DNA from: Desulfobacterales bacterium
Lineage (GTDB): Bacteria > Desulfobacterota > Desulfobulbia > Desulfobulbales > BM004
Direction of reading: 5' to 3'
Assembly: GCA_012974315.1 (NCBI GenBank)
Contig: JAAXQI010000235.1
Coordinates: 1 to 8,963 of the forward strand
Length of the DNA stretch: 8,963 bases
Shown: positions 7,082 through 8,963 of the stretch, one piece after another
How positions within the stretch are numbered: position 1 is the stretch's first letter
How the letters are laid out: each line of letters begins with the position of its first letter
Notes under the pieces: generated by a model
Seen by the model: the letters and a program-made list of their open reading frames with translations, nothing else
What the model was told of the DNA's origin: nothing
Databases searched by the model: none
Made by a program: the position numbers and the translations under genes

Positions 7082-8422
7082 TTAAAGAGTGCTGATTTTT
7101 AAAAATTCTGCAGCACTTATTTTTGAGTTGTTTGTTTTGACAAGGGCATGTTCTATCATCTGCTTTTCAAGTTTTGCCATGACTTCATCAAGACCCTGAT
7201 CGTATAATTCGTCTTCAGATTCAACAGCAACAAAGGCATCTGACTTCGCTAAAGACTTTCCCTCTTTCTTATAGGTAGAAAGGGTAAGACTTTCAGGGAG
7301 AATGATATTTGATGATTCCAGGGCAACTCCTCGTTCAATAATGTTTTCCAGCTCGCGGACATTGCCGGGATAATCATATTCCATGAGGACTTTCATGGCA
7401 TATGATGAAATTTCCTGGATTACTTTGTCCATCTTGTCTGAATATTTTTTCAGGAAATGTTTAACAAGCAGAGGAACATCACCTTTTCTTTCACGCAGGG
7501 CCGGTACCCGAAGTGGAATGACAGCCAGCCGGTAAAAAAGGTCTTCGCGAAAACGGCCTTCAATGATCTCTTCTTCCAGGTCTTTATTTGTTGCAGCTAT
7601 AATCCTGACATTTACTTTAATAGTATCAGTACCACCGACACGTTTCAGTTCTCTTTCCTGCAGGACACGCAATAGTTTGGTCTGGATAAGAGGTGTTAAT
7701 TCACCAATTTCATCAAGAAAGACACTGCCACCATCAGCCAGTTCAAAGAGGCCGATCTTGTTTGAAATAGCACCGGTGAAAGCACCTTTGACATGTCCGA
7801 AAAGTTCACTCTCCAGCAGACTTTCCGGTATGGCACTGCAGGTGATGGGAACAAAAGATTTATGCGCCACCTTGCTCAGGTTATGTATGGCCTGGGCAAC
7901 CAACTCCTTACCGGTACCTGATTCTCCATATATAAGAATACTCGCAGGGGTGGGGGCAATGCGTGATATAAGGCTGAAGATTTTGAGCATTTCCTGGCTG
8001 TTGCCAATGATGCCTTCAAAAGATTCGGTCTCGGGAGAGATTTCTCCTGTATAAGCTGGAGTGGCCGTAGAAATTGCTGACTTGATAATGTTAATGATCT
8101 CATCAACTTTGAAAGGTTTGGTGATATAGTCAAAGGCTCCGCTCTTCATGGCAATTACAGCCTTCTCCGGGGAGGCGAATGCTGTAATCATGATTACGGG
8201 TATTGAGCTGTTGATTTCCTTTATTCTTTCCAGCAGGGAAAGGCCGCCTATCCCGGGCATTTTTATATCAGAAATTACAAGGTCAAAGGTATGGCCTTGG
8301 ATCAAATCAATTGCGCTGGTTGTCTCAGATGCAGTGAAAACTTCATATCCTTCTTTTTCAAGAAGGATTTTCAGGAATTCACGCATGCTCAGTTCATCAT
8401 CAACCACAAGAATGGTCGGCAT
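7082..8422 (-). CDS. Sigma-54-dependent NtrC/PilR-family response regulator, short C-terminus
   Basis: Activator that, when phosphorylated, uses ATP to open sigma-54 RNA polymerase promoters. With the ATG at 8422 it is 446 residues. The receiver domain has Asp8-Asp9, phospho-acceptor Asp52 (SDIKMPG), Thr80 and Lys102. The AAA+ domain has Walker A GESGTGKE (166-173), the sigma-54 contact loop GAFTGA (213-218), Walker B FLDE (Asp237-Glu238) and REDLFYRL. The C-terminal Fis-type helix-turn-helix begins normally (KLEKQMIEHALVKTNNSK, then AAEFLKIS) but stops two residues later, where family members carry about 12-15 more residues forming the recognition helix. DNA binding is therefore doubtful unless the frame is shifted at the final CTT TAA A. 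The start is chosen by a ribosome binding site. It is the first gene of the operon with the kinase. The DNA target is unknown; PilR-like by its partner. Confidence 0.92.
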   Translation of the reverse strand: MPTILVVDDELSMREFLKILLEKEGYEVFTASETTSAIDLIQGHTFDLVISDIKMPGIGGLSLLERIKEINSSIPVIMITAFASPEKAVIAMKSGAFDYITKPFKVDEIINIIKSAISTATPAYTGEISPETESFEGIIGNSQEMLKIFSLISRIAPTPASILIYGESGTGKELVAQAIHNLSKVAHKSFVPITCSAIPESLLESELFGHVKGAFTGAISNKIGLFELADGGSVFLDEIGELTPLIQTKLLRVLQERELKRVGGTDTIKVNVRIIAATNKDLEEEIIEGRFREDLFYRLAVIPLRVPALRERKGDVPLLVKHFLKKYSDKMDKVIQEISSYAMKVLMEYDYPGNVRELENIIERGVALESSNIILPESLTLSTYKKEGKSLAKSDAFVAVESEDELYDQGLDEVMAKLEKQMIEHALVKTNNSKISAAEFLKISTL

Positions 8423-8428
8423 TTTTAT

Positions 8429-8432
8429 CTCC
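8429..8432 (-). promoter_or_regulatory. Ribosome binding site that sets the response regulator start
   Basis: On the - strand GGAG lies 6 nt before the ATG at 8422, giving the start MPTILVVDDE. The TTG at 8434 overlaps this site and would add MEIK; it is rejected. In the 5' region just upstream, TGCTG/CAGCA (8449-8453 with 8458-8462) can form a small hairpin. Confidence 0.8.
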
Positions 8433-8520
8433 AAGATAATTCAATCAATGCTGATGACAGCAATAAAGTGATTAAGGGTTTAATAATAGTGTGTTAGTTG
8501 GACAGCAACCGCACTAAATG

Positions 8521-8547
8521 GTTACAATGTGTCTTGTAGATTGTCAA
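8521..8547 (-). promoter_or_regulatory. Weak candidate promoter for the regulator-kinase operon
   Basis: On the - strand a perfect TTGACA (8542-8547) lies about 120 nt upstream of the regulator start. The best -10 is TGTAAC (8521-8526, four matches) at a short 15-bp spacing. Upstream on the - strand, TGTCTAG occurs twice, 10 bp apart (8560-8566 and 8570-8576), one helical turn. No sigma-54 promoter was found here. Confidence 0.2.
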
Positions 8548-8556
8548 CGAACAATA

Positions 8557-8718
8557 ATGCTAGACATTCCTAGACAATTCAAGCATATCCAGCGCCCATA
8601 CATTATCAAAGATTTAGACGAAAAATGTGTCCGCCTCGTGCTTCTCGAATTATCACTTCGTGCCCTGTCCAGGAAACCGGCAATAATAACTTGCGCAAGT
8701 GATATGAGTTACTTATAA
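8557..8718 (+). pseudogene. Decayed N-terminal fragment of an AAA-type ATPase
   Basis: The frame from ATG 8557 reads MLDIPRQFKHIQRPY, then IIKDLDEKCV, the typical opening of the ATPases often found with a DUF4143 tail. In that family it is followed by a hydrophobic strand, GPRQxGKTTLA and, later, a YLN-type motif. Here the reading loses the family pattern after KCV, but DNA at 8666-8698 still resembles a P-loop coding stretch (GTCC-AGG-AAACCGGCAA, then TTGCGCAA) if about three single bases were lost. SDMSYL appears just before the stop at 8716-8718. The rest of the protein, normally several hundred residues, is absent. There is no ribosome binding site. The assignment rests on recognising short motifs, so it is moderate at best; chance resemblance is the alternative. 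In the following bases 8719-8806 I see no gene. Confidence 0.42.
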
Positions 8719-8806
8719 GTACTATAAATAATTAAATATGGCACTCATTTCCGTTTGTCGATGGCTGTTTGCACAGTTTACGGCAAATAATGGGTGCCCA
8801 TATTGA

Positions 8807-8963
8807 AAAAGAGAATATATATATCTGGAAGTACCTATTGGTCAGGGGACCCATACATGGCGGGATGATAATGGGGACGGGGTACAGGATCTCGACGAAT
8901 TTTATCTGGCAATAAATCCGGATGAACGGATATATATCAAAATATTTGTCCCAACCGATGATT
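8807..8963 (+). pseudogene. Start-less fragment of a large surface-type protein, runs off window
   Basis: An open frame begins right after a TGA (8804-8806) and continues to the window end, but contains no ATG, GTG or TTG. It reads KREYIYLEVPIGQGTHTW, then a calcium-loop-like DDNGDGVQDLDEF with D-x-N-x-D-G-x-x-D-x-x-E spacing, then YLAINPDERIYIKIFVPTDD. The composition (acidic, aromatic, beta-rich) looks like strong protein-coding sequence and resembles the interior of long, poorly characterised secreted or outer-membrane proteins that I associate mostly with Bacteroidota. Upstream, a frame from ATG 8790 (MGAHIEK) would join it if one A were restored in the run at 8806-8810, so a frameshift is one explanation and a deletion junction another. 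No signal peptide is visible. Function unknown. Confidence 0.5.

Noticed and set aside
8518..8718. A 66-codon frame on the + strand as a working small gene.
   Set aside because: No ribosome binding site; the first 13 codons have no family character and the rest reads as a decayed ATPase fragment.
8739..8753. Sigma-54 promoter, because TGGCAC is present (+ strand), and GGGCAC with TTGC on the - strand near 8782-8800.
   Set aside because: The + strand site lacks the GC at -12; the - strand site has GG and GC 12 bp apart instead of 10.
8738..8806. A 22-codon frame starting ATGGCACTC.
   Set aside because: No ribosome binding site and no recognisable features.

Overview
The window is a conserved bacterial housekeeping segment followed by a two-component system and a degraded edge. 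Organism (inference from gene order and protein character, not from a search): a Desulfobacterota/deltaproteobacterium, possibly Desulfobulbales-like. The order rho, rpmE, prfA, prmC, murA, the PPRTGKT form of the Rho P-loop, AT-leaning base composition and a PilS/PilR-like pair next to murA all fit that group.

Positions 1-5475 (+ strand): rho (57-1319), then rpmE (1559-1783) with its own good sigma-70-type promoter, a long leader and a strong intrinsic terminator (1803-1846). Next comes prfA (2078-3145), preceded by a leader that folds into a 9-bp-closed domain (1967-2056). prmC (3252-4145) has a likely promoter at 3164-3192 and probably shares transcripts with murA (4219-5475). The theme is translation and its termination: RF1 is the substrate of the PrmC glutamine methylase next door, L31 is a ribosomal protein, and Rho couples transcription termination to translation. 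MurA starts peptidoglycan synthesis.

Positions 5476-8422 (- strand): a sigma-54-dependent response regulator (7082-8422) and, 16 nt downstream, a six-TM PAS histidine kinase (5476-7065) form an operon converging on murA. The stop codons of murA and the kinase abut with no gap, and a hairpin over this junction looks like a bidirectional terminator. The response regulator ends inside its helix-turn-helix, at CTT TAA A. The kinase frame is open across this point, so a +1 slip would join the two proteins.

Positions 8423-8963: no intact gene. It holds the regulator's 5' region, a decayed N-terminal fragment of an AAA-type ATPase (about 8557-8718, P-loop DNA still traceable through small deletions), about 90 bases with nothing recognisable (8719-8806), and a start-less fragment of a large acidic, surface-type protein with a calcium-loop motif (8807 to the window end). 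This is where the conserved block gives way to accessory, eroding DNA.

No CRISPR array, tRNA, rRNA, insertion sequence or clear mobile element was seen.
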